From contig JAGQUQ010000006.1 of NCBI GenBank assembly GCA_020438425.1, positions 1-55,049 of the forward strand: a stretch of DNA of 55,049 nucleotides, in the 5' to 3' direction. The stretch's first letter is position 1. The number at the start of each line of letters is the position of its first letter. The notes under the pieces were generated by a model. It did no database searches. It was not told where the DNA came from and saw only the letters and a program-made list of their open reading frames with translations. Made by a program: the position numbers and the translations under genes. Positions 1 through 8,801 of the stretch are shown one piece after another. This DNA comes from Solirubrobacterales bacterium (GTDB lineage: Bacteria > Actinomycetota > Thermoleophilia > Solirubrobacterales > 70-9).

Positions 1-335
1 TCGACCGTCGCCCCCGGCAGCGTCGCGGTCCTGGTCCCCGACTCGGTGGCGCGTTTGCGGGAGGCGGTGTGTGAGAGCGACTGGACGGTCGGTGCCAGCA
101 GCACATCGGCCGCGACCATCGCGTCGGCAACGGTGGCCGGCGGTTCACCGGCATGGGACTCCCGTTCGTTCATCACCGCCAGCACCGCCTCGGCCCCGGC
201 TGATTCGGCTTCGGAGCGCAGGGCATCCCCGAGCTCGCGGGTGGCCGGATTGCAGACGACCAGCACCTCTTCGCCCGGCTTCACCCCCATGCAGTCGTGA
301 ACGACCGTTTCAACCGCCTTCTGAAGATCACTCAT
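1..335 (-). CDS. Aminopeptidase, M29-like (N-terminal part; runs off the window)
   Basis: The reverse strand reads from ATG at 335 to the window edge without a stop, about 111 residues, so only the N-terminus is present. It begins MSDLQKAVETVVHDCMGVKPGEEVLVV and contains the segment TVQSLSHTASRKRATESGTR followed by TATLPG, which is typical of metal-dependent M29-type aminopeptidases (thermophilic aminopeptidase / leucyl aminopeptidase). The metal ligands lie further downstream and cannot be seen. It is divergent from the VOC gene at 415, with about 80 bp between the starts. The family is fairly clear from the ALRSEAESAGAEAVLAVM and SLSHT blocks; the substrate is unknown. Confidence 0.7.
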   Translation of the reverse strand, partial: MSDLQKAVETVVHDCMGVKPGEEVLVVCNPATRELGDALRSEAESAGAEAVLAVMNERESHAGEPPATVADAMVAADVLLAPTVQSLSHTASRKRATESGTRTATLPGATV

Positions 336-414
336 ACGGGGAACCTAGTGGTAGCGGAACCTCGGCGGGGCTAGTCTGGACCTACAGGCAATTCACCAGT
401 CCAAGGAGGTAACC

Positions 415-798
415 ATGAGCCTGAGCGAATGCAGGATTGCTGCGGTCGCGGCAGTCTCGGATCTGGACCGGGCCCGGAGCTTTTTCGAGGGAACCCTGGG
501 CCTCTCGCCAGTCGATTCCGGGGCCGGCGGCGAAGAGGTCGTTTACGCCTGCGGGGAAGGAACCGGTCTGATGGTGTATCCATCTCCCGCGAACGCGGGC
601 ACCGGGTCGGCCACTCTCGGATGCTGGTCCGTCAAGGACCTTGGCTCCGAGATGGAGGCCCTGAAGGCCCGGGGAGTCGAGTTCGAGCGCTACGAAGGTT
701 TCGATCAGGACGAGAACGGAATTCTCGATATGGGCGACGGCCGGGTCGCCTGGTTCACGGATCCCGACGGCAACACTTTCGCCCTCGCCGAAGGGTGA
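415..798 (+). CDS. VOC (glyoxalase/bleomycin-resistance) family protein
   Basis: A 127-residue single-module vicinal-oxygen-chelate protein. The start has a near-perfect Shine-Dalgarno AAGGAGGT at 403-410, four bases before ATG. The N-terminal ISDLDRA-like block (AAVSDLDRARSFFEGTLGL) and the C-terminal GRVAWFTDPDGNTFALAE block are diagnostic of the beta-alpha-beta-beta-beta fold. VOC proteins act as metal-dependent lyases, isomerases or dioxygenases, or as drug-binding proteins, usually as dimers. The usual metal ligands are not all evident: the DPDGN motif is followed by F rather than the common E position. Enzymatic activity therefore cannot be asserted. It stands alone between an aminopeptidase and a membrane-protein gene. 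Confidence 0.85.
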   Translation: MSLSECRIAAVAAVSDLDRARSFFEGTLGLSPVDSGAGGEEVVYACGEGTGLMVYPSPANAGTGSATLGCWSVKDLGSEMEALKARGVEFERYEGFDQDENGILDMGDGRVAWFTDPDGNTFALAEG

Positions 799-855
799 TC
801 GGGCCGGTCTCCGCCCGGGCCCGTCGTTTCGGGGCCGGGCGGGTACCTTCCGTCC

Positions 856-1443
856 ATGAAATCCTGGCAGCCACCGGCCATTCTGCTTGCGGTGATCTTC
901 CCGGCGGCGGCCGGGTTCGCGGTCGGCGGCCCGGGCCTCGGGATCTCGATCGCCGGCCTTTCCCTGGTTGCCCTCGCCGTAGTCGCGATGCTGGTCGTTC
1001 CCCGGGACCCGATCGGGCGCAAACCGCATCCGGAAGTGGCGCGGCGTCTCCTCGTTGTGACCACCTTCCCGATCGAGGACGAGCGCTCGATCCAGCGTGT
1101 GGCCGACGAGGTGAGGCTCGGCTTCGACGAGAACGATTCCGAGGTTCGGATCCTGACCCCGGCTGCGAACACACTTCTTCGACGCTGGGCCACCGACCTT
1201 GAACGGTCGCGCGACCGGGCCCAGCGGGACCTGGTCGTTTCGGTCGCATCGCTGACCCTGGCCGGGGTCGAGGCGACCGCAAGGGTCGGCGACGAGGACC
1301 TGGTCCAGGCGGTCGAAGACGAGCTGGCCACCTTCAACGCCACCGAAGTCTTCCTGCTGACCCGCGGATCTCCGGATTCGCCCGCCGCGGACCAGTTGCG
1401 GGATCGGCTCCTGCCCCGCTTTCATCACGTCGACCTGCGCTAG
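856..1443 (+). CDS. Two-TM membrane protein with cytosolic alpha/beta domain, function unknown
   Basis: A 195-residue protein starting MKSWQPPAILLAV. Two hydrophobic segments (about residues 6-25 and 29-48) form an N-terminal hairpin. They are followed by VPRDPIGRKPHPEVARR and a soluble domain whose first strand is LLVVTTFPI, with later strands VRILTP and EVFLLTRG. The alternation of strands and helices resembles a small Rossmann-like or universal-stress-like domain, but no nucleotide motif is visible. It lies 9 bp before the ABC ATPase gene and may be co-transcribed with the exporter. I do not recognise a named family. Confidence 0.6.
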   Translation: MKSWQPPAILLAVIFPAAAGFAVGGPGLGISIAGLSLVALAVVAMLVVPRDPIGRKPHPEVARRLLVVTTFPIEDERSIQRVADEVRLGFDENDSEVRILTPAANTLLRRWATDLERSRDRAQRDLVVSVASLTLAGVEATARVGDEDLVQAVEDELATFNATEVFLLTRGSPDSPAADQLRDRLLPRFHHVDLR

Positions 1444-1452
1444 CTTTCGACC

Positions 1453-2184
1453 ATGGAAAAGGTGATCGAAGTCGAGGGCCTGATCAAGACCTTCGGTGAG
1501 ACGCGGGCTCTCGACGGGCTCGACCTCACCGTGGAACCGGGCCAGGTCCACGGCTTTCTCGGGCCCAACGGATCCGGCAAGTCGACGACAATCCGGATCC
1601 TGCTCGGCTTGATCCGCTCTTCCGGCGGCAGCGCACGCCTGTTCGGCGAGGATCCCTGGAAGAACGCGGTGGCCCTCCACCGGCGGCTGGCCTATGTGCC
1701 GGGTGACGTCAATCTCTGGCCCAACCTGACCGGCGGCGAGACGATCGACATGCTCGGCTCCCTTCGCGGCGGGCTCGATCCGAAGCGCCGCCAGGAACTC
1801 GTCGATCGATTCGAGCTCGACCTGACCAAGAAGGCGCAGGCCTACTCGAAGGGAAACCGCCAGAAAGTCGCACTGATCGCGGCGCTTGCAACCGACGCGG
1901 AACTCTTCATCTTCGACGAGCCGACCTCCGGCCTGGACCCGCTCAAGGAAGCGGTGTTCCAGGAATGCGTGAAGGAGATAACCGGCCGTGGCCACACGAT
2001 CCTGCTCTCCAGCCACATTCTCGGGCAACTCGAACATCTCGCGAACACCTTCACGATCATCCGCAACGGCAAGACGGTGGAAACCGGGACGCTCGGGCAC
2101 CTGCGGAAGCTCGCCGCGAGCGCCGGGCGAGACCCCGATTCGATGAGTCTCGAGGATCTCTTCCTGAGCGTGTACGCGAACTGA
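1453..2184 (+). CDS. ABC-2 type exporter, ATP-binding protein
   Basis: A 243-residue cytosolic ATPase. Walker A is [10 protein letters not shown] (about residues 37-46), the signature is the exporter-type [12 protein letters not shown], and Walker B is [13 protein letters not shown] with catalytic Glu; the H-loop is in LLSSHIL. This layout matches DrrA/CcmA-like subunits of ABC-2 drug or antibiotic exporters. The stop overlaps the start of the permease gene by one base (TGATG at 2182-2186), so the two are translationally coupled. The substrate cannot be inferred. No regulator gene is adjacent. Confidence 0.92.
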   Translation: MEKVIEVEGLIKTFGETRALDGLDLTVEPGQVHGFLGPNGSGKSTTIRILLGLIRSSGGSARLFGEDPWKNAVALHRRLAYVPGDVNLWPNLTGGETIDMLGSLRGGLDPKRRQELVDRFELDLTKKAQAYSKGNRQKVALIAALATDAELFIFDEPTSGLDPLKEAVFQECVKEITGRGHTILLSSHILGQLEHLANTFTIIRNGKTVETGTLGHLRKLAASAGRDPDSMSLEDLFLSVYAN

Positions 2185-3764
2185 TGACCGGTTTCGCCGG
2201 GACCGGGGAAGCGATCCGCTTCGCGCTGAAGCGTGACCGGCTGATCCTGCCTCTGTGCCTGGCCGGGCTAATCGGCTGGATGGCGGTCTACGTGGTCAGC
2301 TATAGCGGCCTCTATGCGACGCAGGCCGAGCTGAACGCGCTCTACAAGAGCGTGGCCGGCAACCCGGCCCTGATCGCCATGACCGGTCCGACCGGCGGCC
2401 TTCGGACCCTTGGCGGAGCAACCGCCTGGGAGAGCCTTCCGGTCGTTTCGATTCTCAGCGGGGTCTTCGCGATGTTCAGCGTGATCCGGCACAGCCGGGC
2501 CGAAGAGGAGGACGGCCGCACCGAACTGTTGCTTGCTTCCGGGTCGGGCCGTTTCGCCCCGCTTGCCGCAGCCTTGATCGTCACCTCGGCCGCCCTGATG
2601 CTCGCCGCAGTCGGCAATGTCGCGGTCCTCGCGATTGCCGACTACGAGGTCGGCCCCTCGATCCTGCTCTCGCTGGCGATTCTCGGTTTCGGTCTGGTCA
2701 TCACCGGCACCACGGCGGTCTTCGCCCAGGTCACCGGAAAGGCGAGGGCGGCGCGTGGACTGGTCGGGATCGTGATCGGAATCTCGTGGCTCCTCAGGGC
2801 GATCGGCGATACCGGCGACGGCACCCTGACCTGGCTTTCGCCGCTGGGCTGGGCTCAGCAGACGAAGCCGTTCTGGGAGGACCACTGGTGGCCGCTGCTC
2901 ATGCTCCTCGCCGCGACGGCGATCACCATCTCGTTTGCTTTCCGGCTTCTGGCCAGGCGTGACATCGGCAGTGGCCTGATCCAGCCTCGCCCGGGACCGG
3001 CCCGGGCTTCGCCTTCGATCCTGCATCCGCTGGGTTTCTCATTCCGGCTGCAGCGCGGTTCGATCGTCGGCTGGACGGCGATGCTCTTCATCTACGGTTT
3101 CGCGGTTGGCGCGGTAGGCGACAACATCGAGAGCCTTCTCGAGTCGAGCCCCACTTTCACGGAGGCTTTCGCCTCGGCTTCCGGTGACCTGATCGACTCG
3201 TACTTCGCTTCGATCCTGACCGTGATCGCGGTCATGGGGGCCGGATTCACGATCGCCGCGGTCCTGCGCCCCCATTCGGAAGAGAGCCGCGGCCGGGCCG
3301 ACCTGCTGCTCACGGCACCGCTGGGCAAAGTGCGATGGGTCTCGGGGCATGTCCTGATCGCCTACATCGCGAGCGCGGCGATGATCGGCCTGACCGGCCT
3401 TGGCCTGGGGATCGGGCTCGGGGTGGCGACCGGCGATTACGGCGAGGTCGGAAAGCTCTTCGCTTCCGGGTTTGCCCAGGTTCCCGCGATGTGGCTCACC
3501 GGCAGCCTCGCCCTGCTCCTCTTTGGGATTTCCTCCCGCCTCGCCCCGGTCGCCTGGGGCCTCCTCGCCACTTTCATCCTGATCTGGACGCTGGCCTCTT
3601 TCGGCGACATCCCCCAGTGGATCATCGACCTCTCCCCCTTCTCCCACACGCCCGCGGTCCCGGCGGTCTCCCTCGACCTCACGCCACTCCTGGTGATGAC
3701 CGCCATCTCGGCCGTCGTCACCTTCGCCGGTCTCGTTCTCTGGCGCCGCCGCGACCTGCTCTGA
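2184..3764 (+). CDS. ABC-2 type exporter, permease (tandem TM domains)
   Basis: A 526-residue polytopic membrane protein beginning [19 protein letters not shown]. The frame is open further upstream, but the ATG at 2184 overlapping the ATPase stop is the natural coupled start. There are about twelve hydrophobic segments in two similar halves. Each half carries an RAEEEDGRTELLLASG or SEESRGRADLLLTAPLG motif after the second TM segment, characteristic of the actinobacterial two-half ABC-2 permeases (tetronasin/TnrB3-like). With the ATPase at 1453 it should form a complete exporter. A Rho-independent terminator follows at 3783. The transported compound is unknown. Confidence 0.85.
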   Translation: MTGFAGTGEAIRFALKRDRLILPLCLAGLIGWMAVYVVSYSGLYATQAELNALYKSVAGNPALIAMTGPTGGLRTLGGATAWESLPVVSILSGVFAMFSVIRHSRAEEEDGRTELLLASGSGRFAPLAAALIVTSAALMLAAVGNVAVLAIADYEVGPSILLSLAILGFGLVITGTTAVFAQVTGKARAARGLVGIVIGISWLLRAIGDTGDGTLTWLSPLGWAQQTKPFWEDHWWPLLMLLAATAITISFAFRLLARRDIGSGLIQPRPGPARASPSILHPLGFSFRLQRGSIVGWTAMLFIYGFAVGAVGDNIESLLESSPTFTEAFASASGDLIDSYFASILTVIAVMGAGFTIAAVLRPHSEESRGRADLLLTAPLGKVRWVSGHVLIAYIASAAMIGLTGLGLGIGLGVATGDYGEVGKLFASGFAQVPAMWLTGSLALLLFGISSRLAPVAWGLLATFILIWTLASFGDIPQWIIDLSPFSHTPAVPAVSLDLTPLLVMTAISAVVTFAGLVLWRRRDLL

Positions 3765-3782
3765 CCCTGGCCCGGGCCGAGA

Positions 3783-3813
3783 TGGCCAAAGGGAGCGCTA
3801 TTTGGCCACTTTT
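3783..3813 (+). terminator. Rho-independent terminator after the ABC-2 exporter
   Basis: Perfect 8-bp stem TGGCCAAA (3783-3790) and TTTGGCCA (3801-3808), with a 10-base loop and a CTTTT run immediately after. It lies 18 bp beyond the permease stop and before the tRNA gene, so it separates the exporter transcript from the tRNA. Confidence 0.75.
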
Positions 3814-3883
3814 CCCTTCTCGTTCATCCCATCCGGGGAAGGAATCGAAGGACGCCCACAACCTTTAGACTCCTCGGTCCCCT

Positions 3884-3957
3884 GCCGGGGTAGCTCAGCT
3901 GGTTAGAGCAGCGGAATCATAATCCGCGTGTCGGGGGTTCGAGTCCCTCCCCCGGTA
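3884..3957 (+). tRNA. tRNA-Met (anticodon CAT), probably elongator
   Basis: The cloverleaf folds completely. The acceptor is GCCGGGG / CCCCGGT with a G1.U72 wobble, the D-arm is GCTC..GAGC, the anticodon stem is GCGGA / TCCGC with loop ATCATAA (anticodon CAT), and the T-arm is GGGGG-TTCGAGT-CCCTC. The discriminator is A, and CCA is not encoded (CTT follows). The anticodon stem lacks the three G-C pairs of initiator tRNA, which argues against fMet. A CAT anticodon could also belong to a lysidine-modified tRNA-Ile2; sequence alone does not settle this. Confidence 0.9.
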
Positions 3958-3960
3958 CTT

Positions 3961-5616
3961 CTATTTCCTGACGGTCAGGCGTCTCTTGGCGGTTTTTTTC
4001 GTGGCGTTGGCTGAGGTCACTGTGAACGTGATCCTGGGTTTGCCTGATCGCTTCGGCCTGAATCTGACGTTGAGGGTCCTGGCACTGCCGGCCGGGATTT
4101 GTCCGACCGTGGTGCTGAAGCGGACGCCCTTGCCTTCGACCTTGAGCTGCACTCGCCTGGCGTCGTCATCGCCCGGGTTGGAGATCCTGACCCGGTAGGC
4201 CACCCGCTTGCCCTTCCTGGCCTTCGCCGGACCCTTGACCTTCAGCGCAAGCTTCGCGGTTCCGGGGTCCGGGGGATCGGGATCTCCGGCCTTGAGTTCC
4301 GCGTCGATGCCGGACAGATCCTGCCCGTCCGCAAGGGCGATGGGCACCGCCTCTTCGAAACTGGTCTTGTCGTCGTAGAACTCAGGGACGACCTTTGACT
4401 CCGGATCGAGGCAATCACTGAACTTCAGTATGAAAGTGCCGGCGGTGAACTGGTCGATCGCGTAGCTGCCGTCCGGGCCGGTCCGCACGGAGCCCCGAGG
4501 GACTTCCTGGCTGTCGAATGTGTCGACGCAGATGTCGGCCAGGGGATTGCCCTTCTCGTCGGTGACCCTGCCCGAGATCGAGGCACCACCGTCCTGAAGG
4601 ATGTTGATTCCCGGCCTGGCCGATCCCTTGGTCACGTGAATCGGAGTCGCGTCGGCGAGCGAATCCTTGCCGCGGTAGAAGGCGGTCTCGCTGTAGCCCA
4701 TCCCGAAATCCAGTTCGCCCATGCACTGGAAGTCGTAGCCAACCCGGTAATCACCGGTCTCCAGCCGGTCGAAGACATAGTTACCCCCCGCTCCGGTGCC
4801 GGCCGGGAAACCGATGGATTCCAGCTGTTCACCATCCGAGTCGTAGATCGAGAGGGAGCCGCCACAAAACACGGGTGCAACAGGTGACTCGACCTGGTAC
4901 CTGCCGGAAATCGACCCGCCCGCAGCCAGTTCCCCGTCGATATCCGGGGTTTCAGAACCTGCCGTCACCGGGACCAGCGCGGCATCGTCGCTGTTGGTCT
5001 TGTCCGGATAGAACTCGCTGATCACGTTGTCCAGACTGTTGCAGCGACGGAACTCGACCGTGTAGTCACCCGACACCAGTCCAATCACCCGGTAGTTGCC
5101 GTCGGCGTCGGTCCGGCCAGTCCCGTACCCGTCTTCGGATTCTGCCCTGACGCATGTGTCCTGATGGGGTCCGCCCGGGCCGTTCAGGACCGTGCCCGAG
5201 ATCGAGCCGCCCGCCGCCAGCTGGGCGTTGATCCCGGGGGTGTTGGCGCCGTTGGTGGCCGCCACAAGGGTGGCTTCCTCGCGGGTCTGCGCGTCGTCGT
5301 ACCACTCGTCGAGAACGTTGCTTTCACTGCCGCATCGCGAGAACTGGATCCGGTAGTCCCTGCTCTCCAGGAATCCGACCGAGTAGTTGCCGTTTTCGTC
5401 TGTGTAGTTGCCGCTTCCGTTCCCGTCCGAATTGGTCGCCGAAACGCAGGCGCCGACAACCGGATTGTTCGAAGCGTCGGTGACCCTGCCCGAGATCGTG
5501 CCGGTTCCCGCCGCACCGGCCGGAGAGGGCGAGAAGGCAAGAAGAAAGGCGATCGCTGCGAAGAGGAACAGTGACCAGCCGGCGATCGGTTGAATTTGCG
5601 GGTTGGCGCCCTTCAA
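3961..5616 (-). CDS. Secreted repeat protein (carboxypeptidase-regulatory-like domains plus CARDB-like C-terminus)
   Basis: About 551 residues. TTG at 5616 is chosen because AGGAG (5620-5624) precedes it by five bases; GTG at 5631 would add five residues. A signal peptide (SLFLFAAIAFLLAF..PAGAAG) is followed by four ~95-residue repeats starting GTISGRVTD, SISGTVLNG, SISGRYQVE and ASISGRVTD. Each carries a GNY/GSYAI block, an RDYRIQF-like strand, a WYDD/FYPD/FYDD block and two cysteines that could pair. The last ~95 residues (LALKVKGPAKARKGKRVAYR onward) form a CARDB-like beta-sandwich with IPAGSARTLNV. It is the last gene of a three-gene operon and a paralogue of the protein at 6096-8060. A cell-surface or secreted structural/adhesive role is inferred. 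Confidence 0.8.
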   Translation of the reverse strand: MKGANPQIQPIAGWSLFLFAAIAFLLAFSPSPAGAAGTGTISGRVTDASNNPVVGACVSATNSDGNGSGNYTDENGNYSVGFLESRDYRIQFSRCGSESNVLDEWYDDAQTREEATLVAATNGANTPGINAQLAAGGSISGTVLNGPGGPHQDTCVRAESEDGYGTGRTDADGNYRVIGLVSGDYTVEFRRCNSLDNVISEFYPDKTNSDDAALVPVTAGSETPDIDGELAAGGSISGRYQVESPVAPVFCGGSLSIYDSDGEQLESIGFPAGTGAGGNYVFDRLETGDYRVGYDFQCMGELDFGMGYSETAFYRGKDSLADATPIHVTKGSARPGINILQDGGASISGRVTDEKGNPLADICVDTFDSQEVPRGSVRTGPDGSYAIDQFTAGTFILKFSDCLDPESKVVPEFYDDKTSFEEAVPIALADGQDLSGIDAELKAGDPDPPDPGTAKLALKVKGPAKARKGKRVAYRVRISNPGDDDARRVQLKVEGKGVRFSTTVGQIPAGSARTLNVRFRPKRSGKPRITFTVTSANATKKTAKRRLTVRK

Positions 5617-5632
5617 TGGATCTCCTGCCACA

Positions 5633-6085
5633 TCAGTTGGTCTGGCAGGCGTCCTTGTAAAGCGAGGACGGAACTTCGGAGCTCTTCGCGTTCTTGCCGC
5701 AGACCTGGCTGCGGTCCTTGGGAATCCAGAACTGGCCTTCCGCTTCGAATACGGCGGTCACCGTTACTTCGGCCTCTCCCGATCCGACGTTCGGGAAAGC
5801 CACCGCCCAGCCATCAGCGCATTTGAAGCTCTCTGAACCGGACGGAAGCGTCGCCTTGCCCCCACCGTTGATCTTCGACCAGGACTGAAGCGCTTCCTGA
5901 ATCGAATCGCTGTCGCACTTGGCTGAGCCGGTGACGATCGCCTGACCGTCACCCGATGATTCGGTCCCGGAATCGTCATCGCTCCCGCAGCCGAAAAGGA
6001 GAGTTGCCGAAGCCGCCGCTGCGAGGATCACCGCCAGAAGAAGCTTCAGACTGCGATCGACCTGAAACCCGCTTCCGGAACTCAT
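5633..6085 (-). CDS. Secreted lipoprotein, function unknown
   Basis: 150 residues; ATG at 6085 is preceded by GGGGAG. The leader LLLAVILAAAASATLLFGC has a lipobox (LFGC), so the protein should be lipid-anchored outside the membrane, followed by an acidic Asp/Ser/Gly linker. The globular part has cysteines in AKCDSDS, FKCADGWAVAF, QVCGKNAK and KDACQTN, likely two disulfides, and strands around EVTVTAVFEAEGQFWIP. It is sandwiched between two paralogous repeat proteins with 10 bp and essentially 0 bp spacing, so the three are probably made together. No family name is recognised. Confidence 0.7.
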   Translation of the reverse strand: MSSGSGFQVDRSLKLLLAVILAAAASATLLFGCGSDDDSGTESSGDGQAIVTGSAKCDSDSIQEALQSWSKINGGGKATLPSGSESFKCADGWAVAFPNVGSGEAEVTVTAVFEAEGQFWIPKDRSQVCGKNAKSSEVPSSLYKDACQTN

Positions 6086-6095
6086 GGCGACTCCC

Positions 6096-8060
6096 CTATC
6101 TCCCGACCGTGACGTTCTGTTTGACGATCTTGCCGCCGGCGTTTGACGAAATGACTCTGAAAGTCAGCCTGGTCCTGCCGGTCTTCTTCGGCTTCACTTT
6201 CACCTTGACCACTTTGGTTTCACCGGCAGGGATGCCTCCGACCGAGGCCGCGAAGTTCACGCCGCCGCCCCTGACCCAGAGTCCGGTTCCGTTGGCCCGA
6301 ATGTTGCCGGAGTTGGTGATCCGGACCCGGAAGGTCGCCTTCCTGCCCTTCTTGACCCTGGCCGGGCCTTTGACGGTCACCTTGCCGATCGCCGCCTTGT
6401 AGACGGTGGTGTCAACCGTGAACGTGCGGGTGGCCGGGGTCGGATCCTGGTTCCCGAACGAATCCTCGGCCCTGAAGGCGACGGTGTGTTCACCTTCACT
6501 CAGGTCCGAGAAAGTCTCCGGTGATGAACAGTCCTCAAATGCCCCGGAGTCGATGCTGCATTGGATGTACGGGGTGATCCAATCCGGCTCGGTCGAGTGG
6601 AAGGTGAAGGTCGCCTCGTTGGTGGTGATGGTCCCGGAAGGCCCGGAATCGATCACCGTGTCGGGCGGAGTCAGGTCGGTGTAGCCCTGGGTCGCCAGTT
6701 CGGCGTCGATGAACGGCGTTCCTTCTTCCCCGGCCTCGATGGTCACCGGCGTGGCTTCTTCCAGCGAAGTCTTGTCCTCGTAGAACTCGAAACCGTCCGG
6801 GTAGATGTAGAAATCGCCACAGTCTTCGAACTTGAGTCTGTAATCGCCCGGCTTGAGCCGGTCCAGCACGTAGTAACCCTGGGTGCCGGTCACGCCGAAG
6901 GCCTGCTCGTTTCCGACGGCGTCGTACGCCCGCACGCAGATCGCCTTGAGCGGGGATCCGGACTCGTTCCTGACCGTGCCCGAAATCCACTTGCCGAAAT
7001 GTGGACCGGTGTAGGCGTCGATCCCGGGAACGTCGGAGCCCGCGGTGACCACGATCTCCGTGGCGTCGGCGAAGGTCTGAGCCTCTTCCCAGTAGGTGAC
7101 GTTCGGCGAGGGAACGGACACGCCTGGATCAGCGCCCATGCAGCCGGAATGGAACTTGACCTTGTAGGTCCCCGTCCTCAACTGGTCGACCGTGTACTCG
7201 CCGGTGTTTGAGTCAGCCATTTCCGAGGCCACGTACTCGCCATTCAGGTCGTAGACGGTTGCGCTCGACAGGCAGTAGTAGCCCTCGCCCCAGCTCGCGC
7301 CGCCCGCGATTCCAGAGATCGAGCCGCCGGTCGCCAGTTCGACATCAACATCCGGCGTGTCGGCTCCTGCGGTGACCGCAACCGGGGTCGCTTCGGCGAG
7401 TGATGCCTGGTCGTTGTAGTACTCGGGAGCAACGTTCTGGTCGGGGTAAGCGCAGTCCCGGTACCTGAGGCGGTAGTCACCGGTCGCGAGGCCGATCACC
7501 GTGTAGCTGCCATCGGCAGCGGAGAAGTCATACCCGGCGCGATCTCCATTTGAGTCGTATGCGTCCACGCAGATGTCCTCGAGAGGGCCGATCGAACCGT
7601 TGGTGACCGTTCCCGAAACAGTGCCACCGGTGGCGAGCTCGGCATTGATGCCCGGAGTGTCCACCCCATCGGTAACCGAGACCGCGTTGGCGCTCGCGAG
7701 ACTGGTCTGGTTGTCGTAGTACTCGCTGATCAGGTTGTTGGTCGACCCGCACCGGCGGAATGCCACGCGGTAATCGCCGCTCCCCAGTTCCTCGAGTTTG
7801 TAGGTGCCGTCCGGCTTAGACTTGGCGGCACTGACCTCTTTCCCACCGGAATCGAAGGCTTCGACACAGAAGTAGTTGACGGGATTGCTTCCGGCGTCGG
7901 TAAGAGCCCCCGAAATCGAGCCGGTTCCGCTGGCGGCCGATGCGGCGGGAGCCACCGCGAGCATCGCGACTCCGGCCAGGAAGAACAGCATCAGGCTGCG
8001 CAAGTGATCCCGCCCCGATTCTCCATGAAGTCCTGCCCGCCTCTCACTGAATCCATTCAC
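6096..8060 (-). CDS. Secreted repeat protein (carboxypeptidase-regulatory-like repeats, Ig-like domain, CARDB-like C-terminus)
   Basis: 654 residues; the start at 8060 has GGGAAG upstream. The signal sequence is SLMLFFLAGVAMLAVAPAASA. Four ~95-residue repeats follow (GSISGALTD, GTVSGTVTN, GSISGIAGG, KWISGTVRN), each with a GDYRL/GDYRV strand, an EYYDN/EYYND/FYEDK block, an ATPVAVTAG-like block and paired cysteines. Next comes a domain starting PPDTVIDSGPSGTITTNEAT with C-x-IDSGAFEDCSSP and HTVAFRAEDSFGNQDPTPA, common in actinobacterial surface proteins, and finally a CARDB-like domain. It heads the operon ending at 3961. A surface matrix or adhesion role is inferred. Confidence 0.8.
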   Translation of the reverse strand: MNGFSERRAGLHGESGRDHLRSLMLFFLAGVAMLAVAPAASAASGTGSISGALTDAGSNPVNYFCVEAFDSGGKEVSAAKSKPDGTYKLEELGSGDYRVAFRRCGSTNNLISEYYDNQTSLASANAVSVTDGVDTPGINAELATGGTVSGTVTNGSIGPLEDICVDAYDSNGDRAGYDFSAADGSYTVIGLATGDYRLRYRDCAYPDQNVAPEYYNDQASLAEATPVAVTAGADTPDVDVELATGGSISGIAGGASWGEGYYCLSSATVYDLNGEYVASEMADSNTGEYTVDQLRTGTYKVKFHSGCMGADPGVSVPSPNVTYWEEAQTFADATEIVVTAGSDVPGIDAYTGPHFGKWISGTVRNESGSPLKAICVRAYDAVGNEQAFGVTGTQGYYVLDRLKPGDYRLKFEDCGDFYIYPDGFEFYEDKTSLEEATPVTIEAGEEGTPFIDAELATQGYTDLTPPDTVIDSGPSGTITTNEATFTFHSTEPDWITPYIQCSIDSGAFEDCSSPETFSDLSEGEHTVAFRAEDSFGNQDPTPATRTFTVDTTVYKAAIGKVTVKGPARVKKGRKATFRVRITNSGNIRANGTGLWVRGGGVNFAASVGGIPAGETKVVKVKVKPKKTGRTRLTFRVISSNAGGKIVKQNVTVGR

Positions 8061-8163
8061 TTCCCGGTCGATGGGACTGCGAGTAATTACAGACTACATT
8101 GGGCCGGTTACGAGGTTCGGAATGGTTCTCGGAGAACCTTTTCCATCGAGCTCCTGCGCAGGG

Positions 8164-8346
8164 TCAGCCGGCGAAAACGACCACGGCCACAACTGCGACG
8201 ATCAACAGGTCGGCGATGATCACCCACTTGATCCAGGGCGGCATGCGGTCCCGGGTCGGCGCCGACTCGAGGCCTGAATCGACCGAGGACTCGGCCTGTT
8301 CGAACTCCTCGAATTCCCGCTTCAGATCTTCGGAGGATTCAGCCAT
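8164..8346 (-). CDS. Small tail-anchored membrane protein
   Basis: 60 residues: an acidic, helical N-terminal half (SSEDLKREFEEFEQAESSVD) and one C-terminal membrane segment (WVIIADLLIVAVVAVVVFAG) running to the last residue. This is a tail-anchored topology with the soluble part probably in the cytosol. The start lies 6 bp after the stop of the DUF4333 gene, so the two are likely co-transcribed. Function unknown. Confidence 0.6.
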   Translation of the reverse strand: MAESSEDLKREFEEFEQAESSVDSGLESAPTRDRMPPWIKWVIIADLLIVAVVAVVVFAG

Positions 8347-8352
8347 CCGGAC

Positions 8353-8721
8353 CTACTTGGGAGCGTTGGCCCCGTTCGGCACGTCCAGGGTCTTCAGGTC
8401 ACCGACCTGGATGTTGAACTTTGCGTTGCCGCCTTCGTCGACCGAGGTGATGGTGATCGTCATGTCATATGTCCCGCCCTGCTGGTCTTCCAGCGAGCAG
8501 ATTTCGCGTTCCCCGACTTCCGCTTTCAGGTCCTCGGGGCAGCTGACCGAAGCCGGCTTCTGACCGAACTCCTTGGTCAGAGAGTTCGAGGCCTCGGTCT
8601 CGAGGTTGGACGCGCTGATCGTGTCATCGCCGGTCGACACTTCAGCCTCACAGGCAGTGAGGGCCAAAGCCGATCCGAGAACGGCGACCAGAGCTAGAAA
8701 GCGACGGGGGGACGAGTTCAT
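8353..8721 (-). CDS. DUF4333 lipoprotein
   Basis: 122 residues; ATG at 8721 is preceded by GGGTGAG. The lipoprotein leader has an LTAC lipobox (LALTACEAEV). The mature part carries the DUF4333 pattern: a helix with SLTKEFGQKPASVSCPEDLK, then ICSLEDQQGGTYDMTITI and TSVDEGGNAKFNIQV, with two conserved cysteines expected to pair. The family is common in actinobacterial envelopes and has no established function. Followed by the tail-anchored peptide gene. Confidence 0.85.
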   Translation of the reverse strand: MNSSPRRFLALVAVLGSALALTACEAEVSTGDDTISASNLETEASNSLTKEFGQKPASVSCPEDLKAEVGEREICSLEDQQGGTYDMTITITSVDEGGNAKFNIQVGDLKTLDVPNGANAPK

Positions 8722-8801
8722 GCGCTCACCCTACCGCCCTTACAGGCGGTCGAAAGGCCGCCATTTCGGCCAGTATCCACCTCGGGGTTTAGTGTCAGAG
8801 C

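Noticed and set aside
382-2100. Long open frame on the minus strand
   Set aside because: It lies antisense to a VOC gene, a membrane protein and a clear ABC ATPase. Its translation is Arg/Gly/Asp-rich with no motif, a GC-rich shadow.
3884-3957. Initiator tRNA-fMet
   Set aside because: The anticodon stem lacks the three consecutive G-C pairs and the acceptor has a paired first position (G1.U72).
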